From: Candidatus Microgenomates bacterium
GTDB lineage: Bacteria > Patescibacteriota > Microgenomatia > 2-02-FULL-39-11
Reading direction: 5' to 3'
NCBI GenBank assembly: GCA_022866885.1
Contig: JALHWS010000143.1
Span: forward strand, 1 to 17,387
DNA length: 17,387 bases
Shown: positions 5,799 through 14,623 of the stretch, in pieces
How positions within the stretch are numbered: the stretch's first letter is position 1
Layout of the letters: every line of letters begins with the position of its first letter
Translations under genes and position numbers: made by a program
The notes under the pieces: generated by a model
Seen by the model: the letters and a program-made list of their open reading frames with translations, nothing else
Databases searched by the model: none
What the model was told of the DNA's origin: nothing

Positions 5799-8700
5799 AT
5801 GACTGCCCAAATAAATAAACAGATCTATTCGATAGGCGAAGCCGCCAAGTTTTTAGACAAGTCCGTGATGACTTTGCGGCGGTGGGTAAATGACAATAAG
5901 ATCACTTGCCTGAAAACTAAGGGAGGATTCCGGAGATTTTCTCATGATGAGTTAGTCCGGGTAAAAAAATTCGGCCCGCTTCCTATTTCTTCGGTACTCA
6001 CCGCCAATCAAGCTGTTCATGAACTTGGAATCAGCAAACAAACTCTAAGGCGTTGGGGCAAAAAAGGCAAAATTCAGATTTTAAAAGATAATTCTAACCA
6101 CCTGCTTCTACGAAAAGATGAAGTCGAAAAAGAGGCCCAACCTAAGCTGGCTGATTTTTTCAATCATTCAATTTTCCCCAATGAGTTGCTTCATATGTGC
6201 GCAATTGTTTCATCGGCATTTATTTTTCTTTTAATTTTTTTATGGCAATTTAGAGATTTAAGGGTATCCGGTTCTAAATATTCTCTCCCCCGCCCTCTTT
6301 CCGGCGCGCTCAGTACGATTGTCGCTCCTTTTTCCAAAACCATGGCCGTAGAAATACAAACCAGTCTTAAACCGGCAGAAGTTATTTTAGCTCAGGCACA
6401 ATCCGCACCGGCTGCCGCCGCACAAGTAACAGAAAGAGTCACCGTAAATCAGGGAGAGGCGGGAACAAGAGGATTGCAAGGAGAAATAGGGCCGGCAGGT
6501 CTACTAGGACCAGCCGGTGAACAGGGAACAATGGGTCCGATGGGTTTGACCGGAAAAGCAGGAACTGCCGGGACTAAGGGAGAAAAAGGAGATGATGGTG
6601 ATAAAGGAGATGCCGGTGATGCAGGAGCGGCTGGAACTGCCGGTACGGCTGGAAGTGCCGGTTCTATCGGAGCCACCGGAGCGACTGGTGCAGGAGGAAG
6701 TGGAGGTGGAGTGGGTGGTGAATCAGGTTCTACCGGAGCCACTGGTGCCTCAGGACCGACCGGAGCAACCGGAGAAACTGGCATTACCGGTCCTACAGGT
6801 TCAACCGGAGCCACTGGCGCGGTAGGACCAACGGGAAATACGGGAGCGACAGGTGCTTCCGGACCAACTGGAAGTACTGGAGAAACTGGTTCCACTGGTT
6901 CTTCCGGACCAACTGGTGCAACCGGAGCCACTGGAGAAACAGGACCAACGGGAAACACCGGTTCAACAGGAGCTTCAGGTCCGACTGGTTCAACTGGTGC
7001 TACCGGACCTCAAGGCTCAACTGGCGGCACTGGAGAAACAGGACCAACGGGAGCGACTGGAGTTATAGGGGCGCAAGGGACAACCGGAGCCACTGGGATT
7101 ACCGGTCCCACCGGAACCACTGGCGGAACCGGAGCTTCAGGGCCCGCCGGTGCGACGGGAAGCACCGGCGAGGCAGGACCGACTGGAAGTACAGGTTCAA
7201 CAGGCGCTTCAGGACCAACCGGCTCAACTGGTGCGACCGGACCTCAAGGCTCAACTGGAACTACTGGGGCGGCTGGACCGACAGGTTCAACCGGAGCCAC
7301 TGGCGCGGTCGGACCAACGGGAACTACTGGTTCCACTGGCGCTTCTGGACCAACCGGAAGTACAGGAGGAACCGGAGAAACAGGGCCGACTGGTTCAACT
7401 GGTGCTACTGGACCTCAAGGCTCAACCGGCTCAACCGGTGCTTCAGGACCAACCGGCTCCACTGGTGCGACTGGACCTCAAGGCTCAACCGGCTCAACCG
7501 GAGAAACAGGACCAACGGGAGCGACTGGAGTTATAGGGGCACAAGGAACAACCGGAGCCACCGGCATTACCGGACCAACCGGCGGAACCGGAGCTTCAGG
7601 TCCGACTGGAAGCACTGGTGGGACAGGTGAAACAGGACCGACAGGCTCAACTGGTTCAACCGGTGTGGCTGGTCCCACTGGAAGTACCGGAGGAACAGGC
7701 GCGACAGGAAGTATAGGACCGCAGGGAACAACCGGAGGAACAGGCGCTTCCGGAACTGCCGGTGAAGCGGGTACTAACGGCGGGACAGGAGCAACCGGTG
7801 CAGTTGGAGTCACTGGCTCAACTGGTGAAACCGGTCCCACTGGCTCAACTGGTTCAACTGGTGCTGTTGGACCAACCGGAAGTACCGGCTCAACAGGTGA
7901 AACAGGACCAACCGGATCTACAGGTTCAACCGGAGTCATGGGACCGACAGGAGCTACAGGAGGAACAGGATCTTCAGGTCCGACCGGAAGTACAGGATCA
8001 ACAGGAGAAACAGGACCGACAGGTTCAACTGGAGCCACCGGAGCGGTTGGACCAACGGGAACAACCGGCGGAACCGGAGCTTCAGGCGCGGCTGGAAGCA
8101 CTGGTGGAACAGGTGAAACAGGACCGACAGGCTCAACTGGTTCAACCGGAGCAGTTGGACCAACCGGGGCAACTGGAGGACCTGGCGCTTCCGGAACTGC
8201 CGGTGAAGCGGGTACTAACGGCGGGACAGGAGCAACCGGTGCAGTTGGAGTCACTGGCTCAACTGGTGAAACCGGGCCTACCGGATCTACAGGTTCAACC
8301 GGAGTCATGGGCCCAACCGGCGCAACTGGTTCAACAGGATCTTCAGGACCGACAGGCAGTACAGGATCAACAGGAGAAACAGGACCGACAGGCAGTACAG
8401 GATCAACTGGTGCCGCTGGACCAACAGGAGCCACAGGAGGAACTGGTGCCACTGGTGCGGTCGGTGAAGCTGGTACTGACGGCGGAACAGGAGCCACCGG
8501 AGCCACTGGTGCGGCTGGAGTCACTGGTTCAACAGGAGAAACCGGACCTACAGGCTCAACCGGAGTCACTGGGGCAGCCGGACCAACCGGAACCACAGGA
8601 AGTACCGGAGCTTCAGGACCGACTGGAAGTACAGGATCAACAGGAGAAACCGGACCTACAGGCTCAACCGGAGCCACTGGGGCAGCCGGACCAACCGGAA

Positions 8701-11700
8701 CCACTGGAAGTACTGGAGCCACCGGAGAAATAGGACCAACCGGAACCACTGGAAGTACTGGCGCTTCAGGACCAACTGGCACTACAGGCGCCACTGGTGA
8801 GACTGGACCTACTGGAGCAACCGGAGTCACTGGGGCGGTTGGTCCCACGGGAACGACTGGTTCAACTGGCGCTTCTGGACCAACCGGAACGACTGGTTCA
8901 ACTGGCGCTTCTGGACCAACCGGAACGACTGGTTCAACCGGAGAAACCGGTCCCACTGGCTCAACTGGAGCAACTGGAGAAACAGGACCGGCCGGTAGTA
9001 CAGGATCAACGGGCGCTGAAGGTCCAACCGGTTCTACCGGAGGAACAGGCGCTTCCGGACCTCAAGGTCCGGGCGGAGAAATGTATCTTATAGATGGCGG
9101 TAATTACCTCTATCCCAACACCACTTACGCGACTGATTTTAATATCCCTTCCGGTAATGTCGGCATCGGGACTACCATTCCGGGAGTAAAATTTGACCTG
9201 GTGGAAACCGGCGGCGGCGCCCAAACTGTAGATTTGGCCAATATCTCCGTCAATGTGGCCACCGGCGGTACTTTTGCCGGTGACGCTTTGCAGATTACGA
9301 TGGATGCGGTGGATGCCGACGGTTATACCGGCAAGGGACTGAAAATAGTGTTGGATGAATCCCAATTATCAGCTAGTGCCTTTCCTATCTGGGTTGAAGA
9401 CGACGCGGGAGACGAGCTTTTTGACGTTAATCAGTTTGGCTTTGCCAAAAGCAAACGCGGCTATATCTCTTATGACGGCTATATGGGTCAGGAATTTAAT
9501 GCTGAAATTTCCGCGGTGACTGCTGACAGCCTTGTCTGGGGAGACAACTCTTCATGGATGGCTGACGAGGGTACTTGCCAGTTTGCCGTTATCGAGGGTA
9601 ATCCTTCTTACAGCCGCCAAAACTCCGTGGCCGTTGCCACCGGCTGTAATGTCTTTATGGGAAGAGCAGCCGCTGATATGACTTCATTTACAGGAGTTGC
9701 CAATCTCCCAAGAGTCCTGATGAAAGTCAAGCCCAGCGCGGCTGATGCCAATAATGATACCTGGATAGGGCTTTTTGGGGTTGAACCGGTAACCACCGAT
9801 ACCGAACCAACGGAGGGTATATATTTTACCAATGCCAATGGCGGTACCTGGACAGGCCGGGTTAATCCCGCTTCCGGAAGCACTATTGATGTCACCTGTA
9901 CCGGCGGCACTATTTCTACTTCCCAATGGGCTCTTTTGGAAATTATTGTTGAAACTCCAACCCGTGTCAGATTCAGAGTGGATGAAAACATCTCAGACGG
10001 CATTTCCTGGAGAGATTGCGGTACAGCTGATCCAAGCGGAGTCACCAGCACTTTAGGCGCTGTGGCTCAACTTGGTACCGCAGGCGCAACAACTACCAAT
10101 CTTGACCTTGATTTTTTCCGGGTCTGGACGGACGACCCGATCATAAACGGCAAGTCACCCCCAACAGGACAGACTACCCTGGTTCCTGAAGAAGACAGTC
10201 CGATTGATCCTGTCGCTAGCGCTGATATTGCCGAGGCTTACCTGACTTCGGAAACGGAAGAGCTTCTTCCCGGTACGGTCGTTTCCATAGATAAAGAAGG
10301 AGGAATAAAGGTCAAAAAAAGCACTAAGCCTTACGAAAAAAATCTCCTCGGCGTCATCACTACTTCACCTTATCAAGTTTTTGGTGCAGAAAACAGCAAA
10401 ACCACCAGAGTCGGGCTCTCCGGCCGGGTGCCGGTCAAGGTTAATCTGGAAAACGGGATTATTCTGCCCGGAGATTACCTCACTTCTTCCACAACGACCG
10501 GAGAAGCCATGAAAGCGACCAAAGCCGGAACCATCCTCGGTAAAGCGCTTGAAGGATATACCGGTTTGAAAGAAGATGTTGGCGATCCTGAAGATAAAAA
10601 TAAAATCATAATGTTTATCGCCCCCTCCGCCTATACCGGCGAGTTTGCTACAACTTATGAGAAAAAGGAAGGCGCCGAACTTCTGGCCACGCTTCTGTCC
10701 CAAAATGCCGGCCTTCCCCAGGGAACTATTGACGAAAAAGCTCTCACTGATACCCAAATCTTTGCCGACCGGGTAGTAGCGGCTAAAGAGCTGATAGTAC
10801 CCAAAATTACCGCTGAAAAAATCTTGGCCAAAATCATCTCGCCCTTGCCTTCGGAGAACCTGGAGATAGAGCTTGCCGACGGACAAAATATTATTATTAA
10901 AAACACCGATTCCAACAAAGAAACAGTCAGGATTGATTCGCTGGGTAATGCTTATTTTGCCGGCACTTTAACCGCCGGTAAAATCAGAGCAGCACAAATA
11001 GAAGGTTTGGATTTTCTGGATTTCGCCAAGATTTCTTCCGCTTCGGCGGCACTGACATTTGACGGAACAACAAAGGAAGGATCTGCTTCCGCAACGCCCG
11101 TCAATTTAGGCCATATCATCTTTGAGTCAGGTCAGGCGAATCTTGATATGAAAGTATTGGGAGCTTTTGAGGCAGTAGGGCCTGCTACTTTCCGAAATGA
11201 AACTGTTTTTGAAAAACTTACCAGCTTTTTGGGTGAAGTATTTTTGGCAAAACCCGTCTTTAACAAAGACACCGCCGGCTTTGCCCTGATCAAAAAGGGT
11301 GAAAGAATGGTCAAAGTGCAATTTGAGAGTGAATATAAAGAAACACCGGTAGTGACGATCGACCGGATCTGGGAAGTAGAAAATGCCACCCTTTCGGTGA
11401 TTGATGAACTTGACGGCTTCTTCCTGCCGAAATCCGAATATACTATCGCCGGACTCACTACCAAAGGATTTACAATTGTTCTGGAAGAACCGGCGGTGAC
11501 CGACTTTAAATTCAGCTGGATAACTTTGGCGGTAAGAAATGCTAAAACCTATGAGAACCAAAAACCGGCCGGTCAGAGTACGACTGATACACCAACCCCG
11601 TCTACACCCGCGCCTTCTCCTTCTATGGTTATAAATACGCCCACCGCCACTCCCTTGCCCACCAACAGCCCAACAACCGCTCCGCAAACACCAACTTCCT

Positions 11701-11957
11701 CCCCTACCCCCATCATGCCTACTGCCACTATTTCGCCTACTGCCACTTCCCCGACAATCCAAAAGACGATTACCGTCCTTCCAAACGAACTGGGCTTTGT
11801 CAGGCTCCGGGCAGAACCGACTGTTGAAAGCGCGGAGATAGGGTCATTGCCGGTTGGAAAAACCTATCCATACCTTCAAAAAAGTTATGACTGGTACCAA
11901 ATAGAGACAGATGGCCAGACCGGCTGGGTTTCGGGACTGTATGTGGTAGAAAACTAG
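5799..11957 (+). CDS. Giant membrane-anchored collagen-like protein with cytoplasmic MerR-type HTHs
   Basis: The order over 2052 residues is: MerR/excisionase-type HTH 1 (about 9-56, SIGEAAKFL, TLRRW) and HTH 2 (66-112, TLRRW); transmembrane helix (130-151); an Ala-rich linker; then collagen-like Gly-X-Y from 219 to about 1092. The collagen has a charged first block (KGEKGDDGDKGD), a glycine-rich hinge (GGSGGGVGGESG) and a long array of 12-residue units of the type GPT-GST-GST-GET. The tip has a VGIGTT motif (about 1121), a jelly-roll-like region with Cys 1260, 1283, 1367 and 1407, a beta module at about 1474-1588 (LSGRVPVKV, GDYLTSS, MKATKAG), an H-type-lectin-like sandwich (about 1824-1917), a Thr/Pro linker (1926-1990) and a bacterial SH3b domain (about 1996-2050). 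The expected topology is N-in, C-out. The HTHs suggest DNA binding, the tip adhesion or wall binding; both roles are inferred. No Shine-Dalgarno is seen. Confidence 0.9.
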   Translation: MTAQINKQIYSIGEAAKFLDKSVMTLRRWVNDNKITCLKTKGGFRRFSHDELVRVKKFGPLPISSVLTANQAVHELGISKQTLRRWGKKGKIQILKDNSNHLLLRKDEVEKEAQPKLADFFNHSIFPNELLHMCAIVSSAFIFLLIFLWQFRDLRVSGSKYSLPRPLSGALSTIVAPFSKTMAVEIQTSLKPAEVILAQAQSAPAAAAQVTERVTVNQGEAGTRGLQGEIGPAGLLGPAGEQGTMGPMGLTGKAGTAGTKGEKGDDGDKGDAGDAGAAGTAGTAGSAGSIGATGATGAGGSGGGVGGESGSTGATGASGPTGATGETGITGPTGSTGATGAVGPTGNTGATGASGPTGSTGETGSTGSSGPTGATGATGETGPTGNTGSTGASGPTGSTGATGPQGSTGGTGETGPTGATGVIGAQGTTGATGITGPTGTTGGTGASGPAGATGSTGEAGPTGSTGSTGASGPTGSTGATGPQGSTGTTGAAGPTGSTGATGAVGPTGTTGSTGASGPTGSTGGTGETGPTGSTGATGPQGSTGSTGASGPTGSTGATGPQGSTGSTGETGPTGATGVIGAQGTTGATGITGPTGGTGASGPTGSTGGTGETGPTGSTGSTGVAGPTGSTGGTGATGSIGPQGTTGGTGASGTAGEAGTNGGTGATGAVGVTGSTGETGPTGSTGSTGAVGPTGSTGSTGETGPTGSTGSTGVMGPTGATGGTGSSGPTGSTGSTGETGPTGSTGATGAVGPTGTTGGTGASGAAGSTGGTGETGPTGSTGSTGAVGPTGATGGPGASGTAGEAGTNGGTGATGAVGVTGSTGETGPTGSTGSTGVMGPTGATGSTGSSGPTGSTGSTGETGPTGSTGSTGAAGPTGATGGTGATGAVGEAGTDGGTGATGATGAAGVTGSTGETGPTGSTGVTGAAGPTGTTGSTGASGPTGSTGSTGETGPTGSTGATGAAGPTGTTGSTGATGEIGPTGTTGSTGASGPTGTTGATGETGPTGATGVTGAVGPTGTTGSTGASGPTGTTGSTGASGPTGTTGSTGETGPTGSTGATGETGPAGSTGSTGAEGPTGSTGGTGASGPQGPGGEMYLIDGGNYLYPNTTYATDFNIPSGNVGIGTTIPGVKFDLVETGGGAQTVDLANISVNVATGGTFAGDALQITMDAVDADGYTGKGLKIVLDESQLSASAFPIWVEDDAGDELFDVNQFGFAKSKRGYISYDGYMGQEFNAEISAVTADSLVWGDNSSWMADEGTCQFAVIEGNPSYSRQNSVAVATGCNVFMGRAAADMTSFTGVANLPRVLMKVKPSAADANNDTWIGLFGVEPVTTDTEPTEGIYFTNANGGTWTGRVNPASGSTIDVTCTGGTISTSQWALLEIIVETPTRVRFRVDENISDGISWRDCGTADPSGVTSTLGAVAQLGTAGATTTNLDLDFFRVWTDDPIINGKSPPTGQTTLVPEEDSPIDPVASADIAEAYLTSETEELLPGTVVSIDKEGGIKVKKSTKPYEKNLLGVITTSPYQVFGAENSKTTRVGLSGRVPVKVNLENGIILPGDYLTSSTTTGEAMKATKAGTILGKALEGYTGLKEDVGDPEDKNKIIMFIAPSAYTGEFATTYEKKEGAELLATLLSQNAGLPQGTIDEKALTDTQIFADRVVAAKELIVPKITAEKILAKIISPLPSENLEIELADGQNIIIKNTDSNKETVRIDSLGNAYFAGTLTAGKIRAAQIEGLDFLDFAKISSASAALTFDGTTKEGSASATPVNLGHIIFESGQANLDMKVLGAFEAVGPATFRNETVFEKLTSFLGEVFLAKPVFNKDTAGFALIKKGERMVKVQFESEYKETPVVTIDRIWEVENATLSVIDELDGFFLPKSEYTIAGLTTKGFTIVLEEPAVTDFKFSWITLAVRNAKTYENQKPAGQSTTDTPTPSTPAPSPSMVINTPTATPLPTNSPTTAPQTPTSSPTPIMPTATISPTATSPTIQKTITVLPNELGFVRLRAEPTVESAEIGSLPVGKTYPYLQKSYDWYQIETDGQTGWVSGLYVVEN
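7743..7834 (+). repeat. 92 bp exact direct repeat in the collagen array, copy 1
   Basis: This 92 bp segment is identical to 8184-8275. It encodes the distinctive GTAGEAGTNGGTGATGAVG portion of the array. A diverged third version, with GEAGTDGGTGATG, follows at about 8460-8540. Exact identity amid otherwise synonymously varied repeats points to a recent duplication or gene-conversion event. Confidence 0.85.
8184..8275 (+). repeat. 92 bp exact direct repeat in the collagen array, copy 2
   Basis: Identical to 7743-7834 and offset by 441 bp, which is 147 codons and therefore keeps the Gly-X-Y register. The bases on either side differ, which fixes the ends of the identity. Confidence 0.85.
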
Positions 11958-11964
11958 AAAAAAA

Positions 11965-12885
11965 CTATTTATAAGAAGAGACGAAGTTGTAAACTATCCG
12001 CGAGAGTTCTTTCATGTGCTTTTGGGCCAGCGCATTTTCGGTTTTTTGTTCCATGATGCAAAGGAGATATGGCCGTAAAGGGACGTAAATAATCCCGCAG
12101 TCGCTTATTACATCCGTCTTCCCTTCCTTATTTTCAAAAACCCCGATTTTATGAGCTATTTTTATCCCCTGACCAACCCCTGAAACAATCCCTTCGTCAA
12201 ATTTGCTTTGGGTAAGATAATCAAGAATCTTCTCTGAATCCTCTTTCTTCAAATAAGAGGAAAAATGAAGGCTTTTGAAGATGGTAGAATAATTTTTGAC
12301 GTTTAGGATGATATCCTGATCTGAGGCTTGTTTAGGAATATCCAATTCATCAAAGACTTCCGTCAAAGCCGGCACACCAACGGTGGCCAGCAGAAGCTGT
12401 TTGGCGGTATTGTCTGATTCGATCAGGGCCAGCTTCACCGCTTCCTCAACCGTAACCTTCCCCCCTTCTCCTCTTTGCCAAAGATTCCCCCATTTTTGGT
12501 TTAAGTATTCTTTCTTAAGAATCAGCGGCTGGTCAAAACTGAGTTTGCCTTCACTTACCTGTTTATAAACCGCCATGACCAAAGGAACCTTTAAAAGGCT
12601 TGCCAATTCCAGATCTTCCTTCTCGTTTATGCCGATGGATACACCTGTCGGAAGATATTCAAAGTACCGCGCGATCTTCAGTTTCGGCTCCAGAATATAT
12701 TTTTTCAAATCAGTCCGCAGAGCGGTAAAGTTGATAAGGATATCGTTGGGGTCTGCCTGAAAAATCCGTTTGGATAAATAGGGGTAAGAAGATAGAAAGC
12801 TTTCCGACGGCTTAAAGATATAATAAATATTGATTAAAATACTGACGGCCAGCAGCGGCCACCCTATATTTTTTATTATTTTCAT
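11965..12885 (-). CDS. Class A beta-lactamase-like serine hydrolase, membrane-anchored
   Basis: The 306-residue protein has a hydrophobic N-terminal segment (about 8-24) that would export and probably anchor it. The catalytic motifs of the serine beta-lactamase/PBP fold are present: SLLK (Ser96-Lys99, the SxxK), SDN (157-159) and HKIG (245-248) in place of KTG. This fits the Beta-lactamase2 (PF13354) group of CPR and Gram-positive envelope proteins, which need not be true beta-lactamases. It may be a peptidoglycan-acting peptidase or penicillin-interacting protein. The Thr of KTG is replaced by Ile, which could lower classical activity. It converges on the collagen gene with a 7 bp gap and diverges from the glycosyltransferase gene, sharing a short promoter region. 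Confidence 0.85.
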   Translation of the reverse strand: MKIIKNIGWPLLAVSILINIYYIFKPSESFLSSYPYLSKRIFQADPNDILINFTALRTDLKKYILEPKLKIARYFEYLPTGVSIGINEKEDLELASLLKVPLVMAVYKQVSEGKLSFDQPLILKKEYLNQKWGNLWQRGEGGKVTVEEAVKLALIESDNTAKQLLLATVGVPALTEVFDELDIPKQASDQDIILNVKNYSTIFKSLHFSSYLKKEDSEKILDYLTQSKFDEGIVSGVGQGIKIAHKIGVFENKEGKTDVISDCGIIYVPLRPYLLCIMEQKTENALAQKHMKELSRIVYNFVSSYK

Positions 12886-12891
12886 GTTTAA

Positions 12892-12905
12892 TATAATGTA
12901 TTATA
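12892..12905. promoter_or_regulatory. Overlapping divergent -10 boxes
   Basis: TATAAT on the plus strand (12892-12897) and TATAAT on the minus strand (12905-12900) sit in a 45 bp gap between the hydrolase and glycosyltransferase starts. The minus box is 14 nt from the hydrolase ATG, giving a leader of about 7 nt. The plus box is 33 nt from the ATG at 12931. The tight arrangement suggests coordinated or mutually exclusive firing. The -35 hexamers are not clear. Confidence 0.45.
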
Positions 12906-12930
12906 TTTATTAACGGGCAGAAGTCAAACG

Positions 12931-14607
12931 ATGAAAACCTGGTTATTTTTACTCATTTCCATCCTTATAAGCTTCATCCTTTATGGGACGAGTATCAGGG
13001 GCGTCTTTGTCTATGATGATTTCAACTGGACAAACAGAAAAGAACTGAAAGACGGAAGCAGCCTGATAAAGTTATGGAAAGAACCTTATATCCCCGGTCT
13101 TGAGGAAAACGGCACCTACCGGCCCTTCACTATTTTCTCTTTTGCCCTCAATTTCTCTCTTTTCGGGGAATCTACCGCCAGTTTCCATATCGTCAATATC
13201 ATCCTCAACGGCCTGGTCATTTTCCTCGTTTATGAGTTGGTAAAAAAACTCTTCGGAAATGAGTTTTTGGCGATAGCAACCGCTCTTTTTTTTGCTTTTA
13301 TGCCAATCCACAGTGACGCTGTCGCTTTCATCAAATCAAGGGATGAACTTTTACGTTCTGTCCTGATACTATTATCTTGGATGACGTTTCTAAAAGCTAA
13401 TGCATTAAAACATATCGTAAAGTGGCAATATATCTTAATCTCTCTCATTCTGTATTTTTTCGCGATGCTCGCCAAGGAAACAATCGTTATTGCCCCTTTT
13501 CAGTTTTTCGCTGTATTTTTCCTGCTAAATGAAAAAAAAAGGTCCCAAATCCCCAAGCTGGCTGTTTTTTATATTATCGTTTTAATTATATATATGTATA
13601 TCCGCTTCCTTGTTTTGGGAAATTATGCTTTCGGAACCGATAACCTTGCTTATGCCCTTAATCCCATCAGACTCGTTCCTCTCCTGTCGCGTCTCTGGAC
13701 TGCCTGCGCGATTGCCTTTTTATACATCAGCAAGGCCTTCGTACCGTGGAATTTGTCCGCCACTTATCACTCTAAATATCTGGAACCTTACTACAATCCA
13801 TGGCAATCAATGGCTATTCCTTTTGGCATTATCTTCCTTTTAATTTTGATCTTCCTTATTTTATTTAAAAAAACTAGAAGAAGTCCTTTGGGTATCGGCG
13901 CTTTGTTTTTTTTATCTTCTTATGCCATTATCTCCAAATTCTTTTTTACAGCAGGAGAAATCATGGCTGAAAGGATGCTTTATTATCCGTCTATCGGCCT
14001 GGCCATGATGGCCGGCTTTGTCTTTTTGAAGATATTCCAGCGGAAAAAGCTTCTCGGGATTGCCTTACTGACAGTAGTACTTTTTGTCTATACGGCAATC
14101 GTTATCCCCCGCAACTATATCTGGCTCTCCAAAAGAAACTTAGGAGAAAGCATGATTCGAGATGCACCGAAGAGTTTTGAGGGGTATTTCATGATGGCAA
14201 CGGTTGAGTTTAACGGGAAAAATTTTGAAAAGGCCAAAGAATATGCCAAAAATGCCTATGCTATCGATAAGACTTTCCCCTCTCTTCTTCACTTGATGGG
14301 CAGATTAGCAATTGTGGAAAGCCGTTATGATCTGGCGGAACGGCTTCTCCGTAAATCCCTAACGAGGCAAACTAAAGTGGAGATTACTAAATATCTTGCT
14401 TATGCTATTGCCAAACAGGGAAGATATGAAGAAAGCCAACAGCTGCTTCTGCACAACATTAAAGAATATCAGGACGATAAGCAGGCAAAAACCCTTCTGG
14501 GGATAAATTATCTTAAGCTGGGACAGAAGGATAAAGCGCAGGAATACCTGAAATGGGATGAGGATACCAATCAATTTGAAGAACAGCAAATCCTGGATAA
14601 TTTCTGA
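12931..14607 (+). CDS. TMTC-like multispanning glycosyltransferase with C-terminal TPRs
   Basis: The 558-residue protein has about 10 hydrophobic helices followed by TPR repeats (about 415-545). The N-terminal half carries the hallmarks of the TMTC/GT-C group. These are FVYDDF with Asp29-Asp30 in the first extracytoplasmic loop, YRPFTIFSFALNFSLFG (63-79), FHIVN, FMPIHSDAVAFIKSRDELL (123-141), AKET (181-184) and AERMLYYPSIG (346-356). TMTC proteins in animals are O-mannosyltransferases using dolichol-phosphate-mannose; bacterial relatives are largely uncharacterised. By analogy this enzyme would transfer a sugar from a lipid carrier to Ser/Thr of exported proteins, with the TPRs binding substrate. 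Its neighbours are two collagen-like proteins extremely rich in Thr, which are obvious candidate substrates (inference). A small GGGCAGAAG stretch precedes the start, a poor ribosome-binding site. Confidence 0.82.
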   Translation: MKTWLFLLISILISFILYGTSIRGVFVYDDFNWTNRKELKDGSSLIKLWKEPYIPGLEENGTYRPFTIFSFALNFSLFGESTASFHIVNIILNGLVIFLVYELVKKLFGNEFLAIATALFFAFMPIHSDAVAFIKSRDELLRSVLILLSWMTFLKANALKHIVKWQYILISLILYFFAMLAKETIVIAPFQFFAVFFLLNEKKRSQIPKLAVFYIIVLIIYMYIRFLVLGNYAFGTDNLAYALNPIRLVPLLSRLWTACAIAFLYISKAFVPWNLSATYHSKYLEPYYNPWQSMAIPFGIIFLLILIFLILFKKTRRSPLGIGALFFLSSYAIISKFFFTAGEIMAERMLYYPSIGLAMMAGFVFLKIFQRKKLLGIALLTVVLFVYTAIVIPRNYIWLSKRNLGESMIRDAPKSFEGYFMMATVEFNGKNFEKAKEYAKNAYAIDKTFPSLLHLMGRLAIVESRYDLAERLLRKSLTRQTKVEITKYLAYAIAKQGRYEESQQLLLHNIKEYQDDKQAKTLLGINYLKLGQKDKAQEYLKWDEDTNQFEEQQILDNF

Positions 14608-14623
14608 AAGATACGACAACTTC

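Noticed and set aside
7478..8956. A 492-codon minus-strand open frame rich in Pro and Val, and similar frames at 6449-6958 and 16532-17302
   Set aside because: They are the reverse complements of the Gly-Thr-rich collagen repeats; GGN/ACN codons read backward give Pro/Val repeats without stops. The plus-strand frame has the HTH, membrane and tip domains and a promoter.
6453..9080. CRISPR-like or tandem-repeat locus
   Set aside because: The repetition is a coding Gly-X-Y pattern with a 36 bp period and synonymous variation, with no spacers of constant size and no cas genes.
11127..11762. A 211-codon minus-strand open frame and neighbours at 10365-10886 and 9608-10051
   Set aside because: They lie entirely inside the tip-coding part of the collagen gene and encode low-complexity Gly/Arg/Ser-rich products without recognisable domains.
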